A stretch of DNA of 64,000 bases, from positions 372,001 through 436,000 of the forward strand of contig JAMLGM010000001.1 in NCBI GenBank assembly GCA_023957975.1, given 5' to 3'. Both the position numbers and the translations under genes were made by a program. The stretch's first letter is position 1; the number at the start of each line of letters is the position of its first letter. Below the pieces are notes generated by a model that was not told the DNA's origin, searched no databases, and worked only from the letters and a program-made list of their open reading frames with translations. The stretch comes from Microthrixaceae bacterium (GTDB taxonomy: Bacteria; Actinomycetota; Acidimicrobiia; Acidimicrobiales; Microtrichaceae). Below, in pieces: positions 51,636-59,935 of the stretch.

Positions 51636-52919
51636 TCAGCCGTTGTCCGCAACGGTGATGGCGACGGTGTAGTTGACCAGGCCGTCGTTCCAGGTCAACC
51701 AGCTGCCGGTTGCCCTGGCGGAACTCAACGACCCTGAGACCGGGGAGGCGAAGACCAGGGGCGTGGAGAGGTTGCGAATTCCTGCTCCGGGGTCGTTCAC
51801 CGAGATGGTGCCGAAGCTCCACCACAAGAAATTGGAGGCGTTCACGGTGACTCGCGCCGTGCCACCGTTGACGCCGGGGTAGGTGCCACTGCCGGAGATG
51901 GCGGAAGCCGACCGATTCGTGAGCGCGACCTTCAAGTTGCCGCTCGTCAGGCTGCTGGAGGCGTTGTAGTTCAGCCCACCACGGATCGCTACCGTGACGA
52001 CATCATCGCCGGCGGGGGCAGCGGTAGTTGGTGCAGCGGTAGTTGGTGCAGCGGTAGTTGGTGCAGCGGTAGTTGGTGCAGCGGTAGTTGGTGCAGCGGT
52101 AGTTGGTGCAGCGGTAGTTGGTGCAGCGGTAGTTGGTGCAGCGGTGGTCGGTGCAGCGGTGGTCGGTGCAGCGGTGGTCGGTGCAGCGGTAGTTGGTGCA
52201 GCGGTAGTTGGTGCAGCGGTCGTCGGTGCAGCAGTCGTCGAAGCGTTGCCAGCGATGACCGTGCGGCTCAACACTCGCGGCGCCGGTACATCGCACTGAA
52301 GGTTCAGGCGGTTGAGGTCGCCGAAGACGGGAATCGACAAATTGAGGTCGAGGCGCACGTTGGCGGGCCCGGCGAGGTAGTCGATCACATACGCGCCCGG
52401 CGTCGGGGTGAAGCTGCCGGCGAGCTGTTCCCTGATCGAGATCGCTCCTGGCTGGTTGAGGCTGATCGTTCGGGGCTCAAGGTCCTTGTTGACCTGCGCC
52501 GGGGTGGCCCCGGAGGTCTTCATCGAGATGTTGCCCGCTCCGACCTTGATGCTGTACTTGTTCAGCTTCTTCACCGTGTCCACCAGCGCCTGCGGGACAT
52601 CGATTGCATAGTCGAAGGTGGCGGTGGCGGCGCCTGCGGCGTTGACCGAGGCCGGAGCGTTCGCGTCGACGGTCACGGGCACAATCAACGGAAGCTCGAT
52701 GCTGCTGTCGTACTTCTGTAGTTCCGTCAGCATGGTGGCGGAGTTGACCCAACGGTTGCCGACCGAGATCTTGCCAGCCGTGTCGTTGGTTGCGCCCGCA
52801 CATGTGTAATAGACGACCTGGGTGATCGCTCCGGCCGGCGCCATGGCTATGCCCGTTGCGCCCGCTGTGGCGATGAGCGTCACAGCTGCAGCGACGCGTT
52901 GGGTCCGAGACAACTTCAC
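51636..52919 (-). CDS. Secreted protein with Thr-Thr-Ala-Ala-Pro repeat linker
   Basis: 427 aa from GTG 52919, which has GGAGGA 7-8 nt upstream. Signal peptide residues 1-31 ([19 protein letters not shown]). Domain A spans about 32-215 with a Cys pair (Cys40, Cys209) and a [16 protein letters not shown] strand; it resembles the N-terminal domain of the protein encoded at 53126. Residues 228-302 are exactly 15 TTAAP repeats, likely an extended, possibly O-glycosylated linker. Domain B (303-427) has beta-rich Gly/Ser/Asn segments. No catalytic motif seen. Not recognised. Confidence 0.8.
   Translation of the reverse strand: MKLSRTQRVAAAVTLIATAGATGIAMAPAGAITQVVYYTCAGATNDTAGKISVGNRWVNSATMLTELQKYDSSIELPLIVPVTVDANAPASVNAAGAATATFDYAIDVPQALVDTVKKLNKYSIKVGAGNISMKTSGATPAQVNKDLEPRTISLNQPGAISIREQLAGSFTPTPGAYVIDYLAGPANVRLDLNLSIPVFGDLNRLNLQCDVPAPRVLSRTVIAGNASTTAAPTTAAPTTAAPTTAAPTTAAPTTAAPTTAAPTTAAPTTAAPTTAAPTTAAPTTAAPTTAAPTTAAPTTAAPAGDDVVTVAIRGGLNYNASSSLTSGNLKVALTNRSASAISGSGTYPGVNGGTARVTVNASNFLWWSFGTISVNDPGAGIRNLSTPLVFASPVSGSLSSARATGSWLTWNDGLVNYTVAITVADNG
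52014..52238 (-). repeat. 15-nt tandem repeat encoding 15 TTAAP units
   Basis: Fifteen 15-nt units, most of them ACTACCGCTGCACCA on the coding strand, with a third of the copies changed only at silent positions (e.g. ACGACC, ACCACC). The unit is a multiple of three, so gain or loss keeps the frame. Units near 52141-52185 form a separate silent-variant block, implying duplication of several units at a time. Confidence 0.97.
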
Positions 52920-53060
52920 TGGATCCTCCAAACGATACCGACCTCGCCCAAGGTCGGCGCGACGTGCAATTTAAACGCATATCGGCACTTGTGTCGAATT
53001 TCACTCGTTGGAGCGACGCATGTCGGAGGGCGGTTTCGTCAGGGAGTTCGGACAGAACGT

Positions 53061-53098
53061 AAAGGGGGGAGCGACACCGAAGCGTCGCTCCCCCCTTT
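53061..53098. terminator. Long-stem terminator between the two secreted-protein genes
   Basis: A perfect 15-bp stem: arms at 53061-53075 (AAAGGGGGGAGCGAC) and 53084-53098, with an 8-nt loop. It lies 28 nt past the stop of the gene at 53126 and upstream of the next gene's promoter region. Confidence 0.8.
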
Positions 53099-53125
53099 AC
53101 GTTCAATGGTCCTTGATGATGGCGG

Positions 53126-54871
53126 TTAGGCCTTGACGGTGACCGTCCTGCAGACCCGCTTCTTGACCCACTTGCCTTTCGACTTCACCTTCTTGTAGCT
53201 GCAGCGCTTGACCTTCTTGGTCCGTGTTGCAGTCGCAGACTGAACCTGAGCAGCGAGGAAAGGATTGGGGACGATGAAGTAGCCGATCTGGAACGGGCTG
53301 CACAGCGGCCCGGTTTCGGAGGCGGGAATCGTCGTCTTGCCGGCGTTGACCACGGCAACTTCGGGGCTCTTGGGGAACATGGCGGTGATGTTCGCAATCA
53401 TCTCGGGGGTTGTTGCGCCCGCGATGATGTTGGCCTTCAGCAGTTCGCCCTGGCCCTCGAGCCACTCGTCGAACTTGATCGCGCCGCTCATCAACTCGTT
53501 GTTGAGTTGATCGGCCGTCTTCGGGGCCGCGCCGCCCGCCTCGCCGCCGCTCGCACCGGGCATCAGTGCCATGAGTGATGCCAGACCGTCGGAGGGAAGC
53601 CAGGTGTTCCACTCGGCGATCTCGATCGCCGGTTGCGGAGCATCGGCCAAGGAGCCGACGAACTCGATGTCGTAGCCGCCGCCTTCGTGCCGGGTGACTT
53701 TGACGTTCCCCTTACCGATCGTCGACAGCTTCTCCAGCGCGGTCTGCACGGCGGTTGGTGACGGAGCGACGAACTTGCCGAAGAAGCGGTGGAAGAAGTC
53801 GAGCATCTTTTCGTTGCTCGGGGACGGTTGACCGTTGAGCTGAGCGAGCGAGATGGGGCTCGTCGTCTGGCCCTTGAAGCCCAGCCTCATCGACAGCGGA
53901 TGGGCGTTGAGCCCCTTGTCGGCATAGCTCTCGGGCCAGGTGAGGGTCTGGGTCGCGTTGGCGCCCGGTATGGCCGCGACGGGGAGTGATCCGGCGCAGA
54001 CGTTGTAGTTGGCGACGTAGTAGCCCGGCTCCTGTGGGGCGAGGAAGAACGCTGCACCACCACCGACAGCGGTGTATCCACCATTCGGCGCTTGGGCGGT
54101 CACCGCGAGGGTGTCCGGGTGAATCGCGTTGTTGTTGTCCGGGGTGATGTTCGAGCCGAGAAGCCCAAGGCCCGTCACCGCGGCGGTGTAGCCAGCGACG
54201 TTGAGCGGCTGGGCGACGTTGGGCGACCCGGGGATCTGTACCGCGGTCATGCCGATGTCGTTGCCGCCGGTGCAGGTCACGGTGAGGGCGTTGATCTGCA
54301 CTCCGGCGACCGACTGGTTGATGGCGATGGTCAGGCGAGTCGACGCGGAGACGCTGTAGATGATCGCTCCCGGACCCGTGGGAGTGATGGTTCCCGACAT
54401 GGACTGCTGGATGACCACCGGGTTGGACGTCAGCGAGATGACCTCAGACGGCACGGTCTTGGAGATCAACGTGCTCGCAGCGCCGCTCGCCTGGATCGCG
54501 TAGGTGGCGTCGGTGACGGTGACCGCGGACAGACCGAGAAGGTCGCGGGCGGGGCCCATCAACGATGCCGGCATCGTCATCGTCAAGTTGAAGTCGGCGT
54601 TGAAAGGACCTGCGTTGGGCTGAACCTTTGCCGGGGCGTTGGTCGTGATCTCGGCCGGGAAGGAGAGCCCGGAGCCGCCGCCGGGGCTGATCGATGAGAG
54701 GAGTCCGAGCGTCGCTTTCGAGTCGCCCAACGACGAGGCGTTATCGCCAGTGATCCCCTGACAGTTGATGCTGACCGCTGTGGCGCCAGCACCAACTGGT
54801 GCGATGGCCTCAAGGCCCACGGTTGCGACGGCGGCTGTGAGGCCGACCGCAATCCAACGTTTCACCTTCAT
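53126..54871 (-). CDS. Large secreted protein, function unknown
   Basis: 581 aa. Signal peptide residues 1-31 (GLTAAVATVGLEAIAPVGAGA). Domain A (32-200) shares with the protein at 51636 a first and last cysteine (Cys37, Cys200), a NAPAKVQPNAGPF strand and a SGTITPTGPGAI strand. A middle region (~205-330) has Gly/Ala-rich beta segments and a YNVCAGSLP cysteine. Residues ~380-520 are helical with a repeat-like AAPKTADQLNNELMSG. The last ~35 residues are Lys/Arg-rich with two cysteines (RCSYKKVKSKGKW, KKRVCRTVTV), a tail seen in other secreted actinobacterial proteins. GGGGGAG stands close before the ATG. Confidence 0.78.
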   Translation of the reverse strand: MKVKRWIAVGLTAAVATVGLEAIAPVGAGATAVSINCQGITGDNASSLGDSKATLGLLSSISPGGGSGLSFPAEITTNAPAKVQPNAGPFNADFNLTMTMPASLMGPARDLLGLSAVTVTDATYAIQASGAASTLISKTVPSEVISLTSNPVVIQQSMSGTITPTGPGAIIYSVSASTRLTIAINQSVAGVQINALTVTCTGGNDIGMTAVQIPGSPNVAQPLNVAGYTAAVTGLGLLGSNITPDNNNAIHPDTLAVTAQAPNGGYTAVGGGAAFFLAPQEPGYYVANYNVCAGSLPVAAIPGANATQTLTWPESYADKGLNAHPLSMRLGFKGQTTSPISLAQLNGQPSPSNEKMLDFFHRFFGKFVAPSPTAVQTALEKLSTIGKGNVKVTRHEGGGYDIEFVGSLADAPQPAIEIAEWNTWLPSDGLASLMALMPGASGGEAGGAAPKTADQLNNELMSGAIKFDEWLEGQGELLKANIIAGATTPEMIANITAMFPKSPEVAVVNAGKTTIPASETGPLCSPFQIGYFIVPNPFLAAQVQSATATRTKKVKRCSYKKVKSKGKWVKKRVCRTVTVKA

Positions 54872-54904
54872 AGCTCCCCCGGAAAGTCCGTTCGGTGTTC
54901 GCCC

Positions 54905-54928
54905 GTAGACATGCGGACGCGTGTCTAC
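54905..54928. promoter_or_regulatory. 24-bp near-palindrome between the Lnt-like gene and the secreted-protein gene
   Basis: GTAGACATGCG-GA-CGCGTGTCTAC, 10 of 11 positions matching, starts directly behind the lnt stop (54929) and about 33 nt upstream of the secreted-protein start. It could be an operator or a terminator stem without a T run. No known site matches it from memory. Confidence 0.5.
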
Positions 54929-56473
54929 CTAGGCGTTGGACGGTAGCGGGTTGTCCTCACCATTACCAGAGGGAACCTGAAAACGATCTTCCCCCGAGGA
55001 TTCGGGGTTTTTCCGTGTCGCGTGGCGCCTCCACGCGAATGCCACGGCGATCGCGGAGAGCACGAGGACCGGTACTTCGTTCCAGCGCATCGCGAGCGTG
55101 GTGCCGGTTCGGAGTTCCGCAGTCGCCTCCAGGACGGTTGCCTCGCCGATCCCGGAACGGGCAACGACATTGCCGCTTGGGTCGATGATGGCGCTCATCC
55201 CGGTGGGGGCGGCCTGAACCAGCCACCTGCCGCTTTCGACCGCGCGCAGGGTCGAGGAGGCGACCTGTTGTGTCTGCACCTGGGAGAGCCAGTAGCTCGA
55301 ACCGTTGGTCGGGTTGGTGAGAATCTCCGCTCCGTGATGGAGCGAGTCGCGGACGCGTCGGGGAAAGAACGTCTCCCACGAGATGACGACGCCGATCGTG
55401 GCGAGGTCGGTGTGCAGGACTGCCGGCAGGTCGCCAGGGACGGCATCGCGTCCCGGAAGTTGGCCCGACGCGAATCGTGCGATGAGTCCGCGCAGCGGGA
55501 CGTACTCACCGAACGGCACGCGGCGCACCTTGTCGTATCGACCTTCGTCGTTGCCGTTCGGATTGAGCGCGGTCGCGAAGTTCCAGAAGTGATCGGCGCT
55601 GTCTCGATCCTCGACGACCCCCACGATGAGGGTGGTCTGGAGTTTGCGGTTGAGTTCGACGAGACGTGCCCGTTCCGATGAGGTCTCCCACCGCCCATTG
55701 ACGTTCACGATGTTCTCCGGCAGGACGACGAGGTCCGCATGGCCGCTCAGGGTGAGGGACGTGTCGATGTGTCGCTGCAGGACCTCGTCGTAGTCGGTCG
55801 CGAAGTGCTCGGTCTCCTGTTCCCCGCCACCTTGGACCGCAGCGACGCGAATCTGGCTGGTGGCGGTGCCGCGCGGGGCGACGACCCCACCGAGGGTCAC
55901 GAGGATGAGCGCGGCAGCGGTGATCGCCGCGTTTCGATAGGTGTGACGCCGAACCAGCCCGGCGAGCGCCACTCCGGCCATGGCGACCGCTGCGGACACC
56001 GCGAGGGTGCCGCCGATGCGGGCAACCGGCAGCAGTGGGCCTCGGGCCTGGGTGTACGCGAACATCGACAGCGGCACACCACCGAACGGCGCGTGCCAGC
56101 GGACCCACTCGGCGAGCACCACGGCGCCGGGGAGTGCGAGCGCGACACCCGACGGCGGACAAGACGCGGAAACGAGACCGAACACGAGTGGGAACCAGAT
56201 CGACACGCCGATCGGCCAACCGAGCGGTGTCATCTTCACCATCCACATCGTGGACGGCAGGTACAGCGCGAGGCCGACTCCGGCGCCGATCCAGAACCGC
56301 GCTCGTGCCGGCTGGTCGTGCAACAGGAGCGCCCAAACCGCCACACCGACGATCGTGAGGGGCCACCATCCCCACGGCGGAAGCCCGGCGCACATCGCCA
56401 ATCCGGCCCCGAGCGAGAGCGCGATTCGGGCAGCCCGAGAGCTTGGCGGGGTCACGTTCACGGCGCTCAGCAT
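54929..56473 (-). CDS. lnt: Apolipoprotein N-acyltransferase-like protein with Ser for the catalytic Cys
   Basis: 514 aa. Six to seven membrane segments (about 15-195), then a nitrilase-type domain (205-460) and a final transmembrane helix. Catalytic Glu253 (LPEN), Lys315 (YDKVRRVPFGEYVP) and Glu367 (SWE) are present, but the third triad position is Ser365 in VVISWETFF where Lnt has Cys (ICYE in E. coli). The codon is TCG, two changes from a Cys codon, so a sequencing error is unlikely. Follows cgoX by 16 nt. Acylation by a Ser nucleophile, loss of activity, or a different reaction are all open. Confidence 0.75.
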   Translation of the reverse strand: MLSAVNVTPPSSRAARIALSLGAGLAMCAGLPPWGWWPLTIVGVAVWALLLHDQPARARFWIGAGVGLALYLPSTMWMVKMTPLGWPIGVSIWFPLVFGLVSASCPPSGVALALPGAVVLAEWVRWHAPFGGVPLSMFAYTQARGPLLPVARIGGTLAVSAAVAMAGVALAGLVRRHTYRNAAITAAALILVTLGGVVAPRGTATSQIRVAAVQGGGEQETEHFATDYDEVLQRHIDTSLTLSGHADLVVLPENIVNVNGRWETSSERARLVELNRKLQTTLIVGVVEDRDSADHFWNFATALNPNGNDEGRYDKVRRVPFGEYVPLRGLIARFASGQLPGRDAVPGDLPAVLHTDLATIGVVISWETFFPRRVRDSLHHGAEILTNPTNGSSYWLSQVQTQQVASSTLRAVESGRWLVQAAPTGMSAIIDPSGNVVARSGIGEATVLEATAELRTGTTLAMRWNEVPVLVLSAIAVAFAWRRHATRKNPESSGEDRFQVPSGNGEDNPLPSNA

Positions 56474-56489
56474 GGCAGCAATCGGGTGT

Positions 56490-57842
56490 TCAACGCGAGT
56501 CGTGCCCCAGGTTCTGAACGCGATCGATCAGCCCACTCGCTGCTCGACGCGCCTCGCGAACACACGCCGGAATCCCCACACCGCGATGGGCCATGCCGCA
56601 CAACGCGACCCGCGGCGCGCCTGTTGCCAGGAGTTGTTCGACCCGCTCGGTCAACTCAAGGTGGCCGACCCGGTACTGGGGAAATCCCTTCCGGAACCGT
56701 GCGATTCGAACGTCGACCGGCGCCGCGGTGATCCCCATGGTGGTGTTCAGGTCGCGGCGGATGGTGGCGATGACCTCATCGTCGGAGGCATCGATCGAGC
56801 GATGATCGTGGCGGTGTCCCATCGAGACGCGAAGGATCGCCGGATCGCCGGCAAGGTGCGCCCACTTGGTGGACGACCACGACGCGGCGGTGACGGTGAG
56901 CCCGGCACCTCGGGGGACGAGGAACCCCGAGGCATCGAGGTCGGTGGGGAGATCGTCGGCGGCGAATGCGATGGCCGTGAACACAACCGACGCGAATTCG
57001 ATCGACGACAGCAGCTGGGCTGCCTCGGGAACCCGACCGCGCAGCAACTTCGCATGCAGCGCCGCATCAGCGCTGAGCACCACGCCGTCGGCATCGGGGA
57101 GCCGGTCGACCGGGGTATTGAGGCGAAACTCGACCCCCCGTTCGCGGAGGCGCTCGATCAGTGTGGAGATGAGCACCTCCATCCCGCCTCGAGGCGCGGC
57201 GAAGACCGGCTCGACACCCGCGGTCGACGTCGTTGATTCGAGCGCGGACCGCAGCGCGGCGGTCATCGACGGCCCTTGCCGTGCGGCCGCAGCCAGCTGC
57301 GGAGCACACGCGTCGAGGCTCATCTCGTCGAGGTCGCCAGCGGCGATTCCTCCGAGTAGCGGGCCGACGAGTCGCTCGGCCACCTCGTCGCCGTAGCGAG
57401 CCCGGATGAGACCTCCGATGGCGGCGTCCTCGTCGATCGGCAATCCCGCCAACCCCGCTTCGCCGTGAGCGCGTTCGAGTCCGGCCGCGCTCAGAATCGT
57501 GGAACGGTCGAGATCGTCGAAGTGGGCGGGTGCGCCGAGCACGAGGCCGGTGGGGATCGGGACCAGCGCGCCGTCGAGGTAGACGCGAGCTGTGCCGTGG
57601 GCCGGAGCGATGAGATCGTCGAGGCCGATTTCGGCGCACAGGGCCAGCGCGTCGGGGACGCGCCGCAGAAACGCATCGGGTCCCAGGTCGACCTCGCGGC
57701 CCACGAACGGTTCGGTGCGGATCTTGCCACCCAAGCGGTTCGACGATTCCACGACGGTGACGTGAACGTCGGGGTGTGCGGATAACTCCCATGCCGCGGC
57801 GAGTCCGGACACCCCGCCCCCGACGACTGCGATGTCGGTCAC
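56490..57842 (-). CDS. hemY: Coproporphyrinogen III / protoporphyrinogen oxidase (CgoX/HemY type)
   Basis: 450 aa FAD enzyme. N-terminal VVGGGVSGLAAAWEL and an ESSNRLGGKIRTEPF match the dinucleotide fold and substrate-side start. A GPDAFLRRVPDAL segment follows, and the C-terminal CGMAHRGVGIPACV closes the FAD site. Actinobacteria use it to oxidise coproporphyrinogen III (established for the coproporphyrin-dependent pathway); substrate here is by analogy. ATGA overlap with the ferrochelatase gene. Confidence 0.92.
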   Translation of the reverse strand: MTDIAVVGGGVSGLAAAWELSAHPDVHVTVVESSNRLGGKIRTEPFVGREVDLGPDAFLRRVPDALALCAEIGLDDLIAPAHGTARVYLDGALVPIPTGLVLGAPAHFDDLDRSTILSAAGLERAHGEAGLAGLPIDEDAAIGGLIRARYGDEVAERLVGPLLGGIAAGDLDEMSLDACAPQLAAAARQGPSMTAALRSALESTTSTAGVEPVFAAPRGGMEVLISTLIERLRERGVEFRLNTPVDRLPDADGVVLSADAALHAKLLRGRVPEAAQLLSSIEFASVVFTAIAFAADDLPTDLDASGFLVPRGAGLTVTAASWSSTKWAHLAGDPAILRVSMGHRHDHRSIDASDDEVIATIRRDLNTTMGITAAPVDVRIARFRKGFPQYRVGHLELTERVEQLLATGAPRVALCGMAHRGVGIPACVREARRAASGLIDRVQNLGHDSR

Positions 57843-58753
57843 GAGGCGAGCGCCCGGATCTGTGCCGCGAGCGCGCCCATCACGGCCGGGTCGGCGTTGA
57901 CCACCGAAGGACGGCGCAACTCGAGTCCCCGGCGGGCCGCATGGCGCGACGCTTCGATGTCGATGTCGTAGAGCACCTCAAGGTGATCGGAGGTGAAGCC
58001 GTGAGGCACCACCACGATGCCTTCGGCTCGGCCGGTGTCGGCCAGGTCGTCGATGACCGTCAACAGGTCCGGTCCCCGCCACGGTTCGGGTGTTCGTCCG
58101 GCGCTTTGCCAGGCGATCCCCCATCCTGCCCAACGGGCCAGCCCGGCACGGGTCGCGATGAGCTCGGCGCCGGCGAAGAGTTGGTCGGCGTAGGGGTCGT
58201 CCACCAGCACGCGTTCGGGCAGGGAGTGAGCGCTGAACACGACTTTGGTGCGTTGAGGCATCTCGTCGAGCACCACCCGCAGCGCGCTCGCATGGAACGA
58301 GACGTGGGCGTCGAGCGCGTACCAGTCGTCGATTCCCACGTACTCGATGTCGCGCTCGCCGGCGGTCTCTGCGGCGCGGGCGTGGTACTCGCCGACCGAG
58401 GCGCGTGAATAGTGGGGGGCCAAGACGACCCCGATGATGCGATCGACGTCGTACTCCGCGAGGGTGGCGACGCCGTCCTCGATGAACGGGGACGTGTGCT
58501 TCTGGCCGAGTGCGACGACGAAGCGGCCAGGGTCGGTGGCGTCGAGCGCGTCGGCGATGGCGGCTCGTTGCGCCTCGGTTCGTGCCGCGAGCGGGGAGGT
58601 GCCGCCAAGGGCGTCGTATCGTGCCGTCAGGTCGGCGAGTTGTGTCGGCTCGGGCGGACGACCATGGCGAATGTGGGTGTAGTAGGCCTCGATGTCCTCG
58701 GTGGATCCCGGAGTGCCGTAGGCCATCACCAACACGCCGATCCGCTGGTTCAT
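57839..58753 (-). CDS. hemH: Ferrochelatase (coproporphyrin type)
   Basis: 304 aa that inserts Fe2+ into coproporphyrin III in actinobacteria. Landmarks: VLVMAYGTPGSTEDIEAYYTHIRHG, the SPFIEDGV segment, VVLAPHYSRASVGEYHARA (metal-binding His), VVFSAHSLPERVL, and PHGFTSDHLEVLYDIDIEA. ATG 58753 overlaps the hemE stop; a longer frame reaching 59272 is antisense read-through. Downstream in the operon from hemE, upstream of cgoX. Confidence 0.94.
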   Translation of the reverse strand: MNQRIGVLVMAYGTPGSTEDIEAYYTHIRHGRPPEPTQLADLTARYDALGGTSPLAARTEAQRAAIADALDATDPGRFVVALGQKHTSPFIEDGVATLAEYDVDRIIGVVLAPHYSRASVGEYHARAAETAGERDIEYVGIDDWYALDAHVSFHASALRVVLDEMPQRTKVVFSAHSLPERVLVDDPYADQLFAGAELIATRAGLARWAGWGIAWQSAGRTPEPWRGPDLLTVIDDLADTGRAEGIVVVPHGFTSDHLEVLYDIDIEASRHAARRGLELRRPSVVNADPAVMGALAAQIRALAS

Positions 58754-59799
58754 GGTCGGCCTCCGGCGGGCTGCTCGTGCAGCCATGCGACCAGTTGTTC
58801 CAACACACCGGGATCGGTTTCGGGAAGAACTCCGTGTCCCAGGTTGAAGATGTGGCCCGGATGTCCGGCGTTTCGAACGAGGATCGATTCGGCCTCGGCC
58901 CTGGTTGCCTCCCAGCCGGCGATGACGACGGCGGGATCGAGGTTGCCCTGCAGCGCGCACCGCTCCGGGACCCGGCGGCGTGCTGCGTCGAGCGGGGTGC
59001 GCCAGTCGACCCCGACCACGTCGGTTCCGGTCTCGGCCATGAGTCCGAGCAACTCGCCGGTGTGCACGCCGAAGTGGATCGTCGGCACGCCCAACGAGCG
59101 GATTCCGTCGAACACCTTTTGCGACGACGGCAGGACGAAGCGTCGGTACTGGTCGGGAGAGAGCGCTCCCGCCCATGAATCGAAGATCTGGGCGGCGCTC
59201 GCGCCGTTGGTCACCTGGCTCGTGACCGAGGCGATGGCCAGGTCGGCCAGCCGATCCATCAGCCGGTGCCACAGCGCCTCATCGCGGTACATGAGCGACT
59301 TCACCTTCGTGTAGGTGCGCGACGGACGCCCTTCGATCAGGTAGCTCGCGACGGTGAACGGAGCACCCGCGAACGCGATGAGTGGGCAGGGCAACTCGGC
59401 GACGAGATTCTTGACCGTCTCGATGACATAGGGGGTGTCGACGTCCGCTTCGAGCGGGCGGAGCCGGTCGAGGTCGGCGGCCCGCTCGAAGGGGCGCTCG
59501 ACCACCGGCCCGACTCCGGGGACGATGTCGACCCCGAACCCGATGGCGTGAACCGGGGTGACGATGTCGGAATACAGGATCGCGGCGTCGGTGCCATAGC
59601 GACGTACCGGTTGCAGCGTGATCTCGGTCGCCAGGTCCGGTTGGGCGATGGCATGCAGAATCGAGCCCGACCCGCGAATCGCCCGGTATTCGGGAAGGGA
59701 GCGGCCCGCCTGTCGCATGAACCACACGGGGATGCGGTCGTGTGGTTCGCTGCGTGCCGCGGCGAGGAATGGATCGGATGGCGAAGCCGGTGAGGTCAC
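58750..59799 (-). CDS. hemE: Uroporphyrinogen decarboxylase
   Basis: 349 aa. Converts uroporphyrinogen III to coproporphyrinogen III. Signature IPVWFMRQAGRSLPEYRAIR and the YSDIVTP active-site Asp segment, plus FAGAPFTVASYLIEG and IFDSWAGALSP. GTG 59799 is preferred because TAGCTT lies 6 nt upstream; GTG 59802 would leave only 3 nt. Heads the hemE-hemH-hemY-lnt unit. Confidence 0.95.
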   Translation of the reverse strand: MTSPASPSDPFLAAARSEPHDRIPVWFMRQAGRSLPEYRAIRGSGSILHAIAQPDLATEITLQPVRRYGTDAAILYSDIVTPVHAIGFGVDIVPGVGPVVERPFERAADLDRLRPLEADVDTPYVIETVKNLVAELPCPLIAFAGAPFTVASYLIEGRPSRTYTKVKSLMYRDEALWHRLMDRLADLAIASVTSQVTNGASAAQIFDSWAGALSPDQYRRFVLPSSQKVFDGIRSLGVPTIHFGVHTGELLGLMAETGTDVVGVDWRTPLDAARRRVPERCALQGNLDPAVVIAGWEATRAEAESILVRNAGHPGHIFNLGHGVLPETDPGVLEQLVAWLHEQPAGGRP

Positions 59800-59805
59800 C
59801 ACACC

Positions 59806-59811
59806 AAGCTA
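59806..59811 (-). promoter_or_regulatory. -10 box of a leaderless promoter for hemE
   Basis: TAGCTT on the reverse strand, 6 nt before GTG 59799. It drives the heme operon. Confidence 0.5.
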
Positions 59812-59882
59812 TCGGTGCTCGGGGGTTCGGCCGCGACGGGGAGCCGCTCAGATCGCGGTCGTTGACGGGCGAATGGGTCCGC

Positions 59883-59888
59883 TAGTCT
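59883..59888 (+). promoter_or_regulatory. -10 box upstream of the HelD-type helicase gene
   Basis: TAGTCT, giving a leader of about 40 nt; CGGAG at about 59921 provides a ribosome binding site. Divergent from hemE. Confidence 0.35.
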
Positions 59889-59935
59889 CGTCTACCCCCG
59901 ATTTTCCATGGTGACCCTCCCGGAGTGTTTCGCGC

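Noticed and set aside
52014-52238. CRISPR array suspected from the regular 15-nt spacing
   Set aside because: Units are too short, have no spacers, and are translated in frame within a secreted protein.
58754-59272. Long N-terminal extension of the ferrochelatase
   Set aside because: It is read from the antisense of hemE and is Arg/Pro-rich; the ATGA junction with hemE marks the true start.
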